Translations under genes and position numbers: made by a program
Part shown: positions 63,556-64,000 of the stretch, one piece after another
Position numbering within the stretch: the stretch's first letter is position 1
Layout: each line of letters begins with the position of its first letter
The notes under the pieces: generated by a model
The model's database searches: none
Seen by the model: the letters and a program-made list of their open reading frames with translations, nothing else
What the model was told of the DNA's origin: nothing
Virus record (IMG/VR): IMGVR_UViG_3300020442_000009
Location: 1-64,000 of that record
Source of the DNA: a virus
Direction: 5' to 3' (one strand)
DNA: 64,000 bases

Positions 63556-63809
63556 GTTTTAATTCCGTCAACCGTTAGGGGTCTAAATCCAGCATCGTGA
63601 TCGTCTCCAATGCTTATAATTTCTGCTCCCATTCCAAAATTACTTAACTTTCTATACAATTCTCTGCCTGTATGGTTCATGTAATACAGTTCGGACTCAC
63701 CAGCAACTAGAGCTGTTTTAATTTGACCTTTTAAGGTGTTAAGTTTTGTTGCCATCTCATTTTGATTTTGAATGGCATGTATCTGGTTGTTTAATTCTTG
63801 AAGAGTCAT
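63552..63809 (-). CDS. Hypothetical protein, 85 aa
   Basis: A helical N-terminus (TLQELNNQIHAIQNQNEMAT), then a compact alpha/beta end (FGMGAEIISIGDDHDAGFRP). ATG 63809 is used because the TGTACA box (63818-63823) lies 8 nt before it; an upstream in-frame ATG at 63824 falls 5' of the box. Its 3' end lies on the nrdB promoter. Not recognised. Confidence 0.6.
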   Translation of the reverse strand: MTLQELNNQIHAIQNQNEMATKLNTLKGQIKTALVAGESELYYMNHTGRELYRKLSNFGMGAEIISIGDDHDAGFRPLTVDGIKT

Positions 63810-63817
63810 ATATAATA

Positions 63818-63823
63818 TGTACA
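63818..63823 (-). promoter_or_regulatory. TGTAAT-type promoter box (TGTACA variant)
   Basis: Minus strand AAAGTGTACATATTATATATG: core 63823-63818, 8 nt to the ATG at 63809. Confidence 0.5.
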
Positions 63824-63863
63824 CTTTTTTTGGAAAAAAACAAGCAACCTTTTAATATTGAAT

Positions 63864-64000
63864 ATGATTAAATCTATTTTAAAAAACAGAGAAATTCAAG
63901 ATAAAGAAGCATCGTTAAGCGATTTAGCGGATAAGCTTTTAAGTAATATAGATATGTCTTTGTTTGATAAAGATTTTGTAGAGCAAGAATGGGCTAAGTC
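63864..64000 (+). CDS. N-terminal fragment of a plus-strand protein
   Basis: ATG at 63864 opens a frame to the right edge (MIKSILKNREIQDKEASLSD, then LADKLLSNIDMSLFDKDFV and onward). It diverges from the minus-strand gene at 63809, leaving a 54-bp intergenic region, so this may be the border between the minus-strand block and a plus-strand block. Function unknown. Confidence 0.6.
   Translation, partial: MIKSILKNREIQDKEASLSDLADKLLSNIDMSLFDKDFVEQEWAK

Noticed and set aside
1-64000. Many plus-strand open frames of 60-110 codons facing minus-strand genes
   Set aside because: They lie inside well supported minus-strand genes, lack a promoter box or Shine-Dalgarno sequence, and have repetitive Leu/Ser/Phe composition typical of the antisense of AT-rich coding DNA.

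Overview
The window reads as a single contiguous piece of a large, AT-rich double-stranded DNA phage genome. About 110 tightly packed genes lie almost entirely on the minus strand, many joined by 1-11 bp stop/start overlaps (ATGA, TAATG). Replication, nucleotide-metabolism, transcription and probable virion genes are mixed with dozens of very small proteins. Several genes point to a host in the Planctomycetes-Verrucomicrobia-Chlamydiae (PVC) group: a DUF1501 plus DUF1549/DUF1553 (PSCyt2/PSD1) pair, SHD1-like domains, an ECF sigma factor resembling the Rhodopirellula/Verrucomicrobium family, and a Chlamydia-like class Ic ribonucleotide reductase beta subunit. The host assignment is inference.

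Layout. 1-7.3 kb: small acidic, mostly unrecognised genes (probably early), one HNH endonuclease, one AbrB-like regulator and three DpnD/PcfM-like proteins. 7.3-12.6 kb: UV-damage endonuclease, macro-domain protein, two tiny membrane proteins beside a lipoprotein, MazG-like protein, RuvB-like AAA+ ATPase. 12.68-12.85 kb: tRNA-Leu(UAA) and tRNA-Thr(UGU). 12.8-16.5 kb: two nucleases, ECF-type sigma factor, winged-helix protein, small genes. 16.5-22.2 kb: exported SHD1 protein, plus-strand sulfotransferase, nucleotide-sugar epimerase/reductase, inorganic pyrophosphatase, two paralogous fibre-like proteins. 22.4-27.3 kb: second sigma factor, tandem-HTH protein, dNMP kinase, HNH endonuclease, cytosine-C5 methyltransferase. 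27.3-33.8 kb: membrane/outer-membrane genes, membrane-anchored nuclease, dCMP deaminase, a UvdE pseudoenzyme, deoxyribosyltransferase-like protein. 33.9-37.6 kb: DUF1501, DUF1549/1553 and tmRNA. 37.7-51.6 kb: structural candidate, Clp ATPase, DNA polymerase III alpha (PHP domain in a separate gene), DEDDh exonuclease, GMP reductase, RecB/Cas4-like nuclease, primase, DnaB helicase. 51.6-59.2 kb: Vsr-like nuclease, glycosyltransferase/methyltransferase cassette, RecA. 59.2-64 kb: cysteine-rich proteins, NrdB, and a divergent gene leaving the right edge.

Two promoter classes are visible by eye. One is sigma70-like, TTGAC(A/T)-N17-TATNNT, usually only 6-7 nt from the start codon, so transcripts should be leaderless or nearly so. 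The other is a TGTAAT-type box usually 7-8 nt before the start codon, found before probable late genes on both strands, including the PVC-type DUF1549/DUF1501 pair. A third repeated element, TTTCGAC-N14-CAGTGGACGA, occurs twice before dnaE and once before the deoxyribosyltransferase-like gene. Few genes show a Shine-Dalgarno sequence. No CRISPR array, IS element, integrase, terminase, portal or recognisable major capsid gene was seen, so the genome clearly extends beyond the window.
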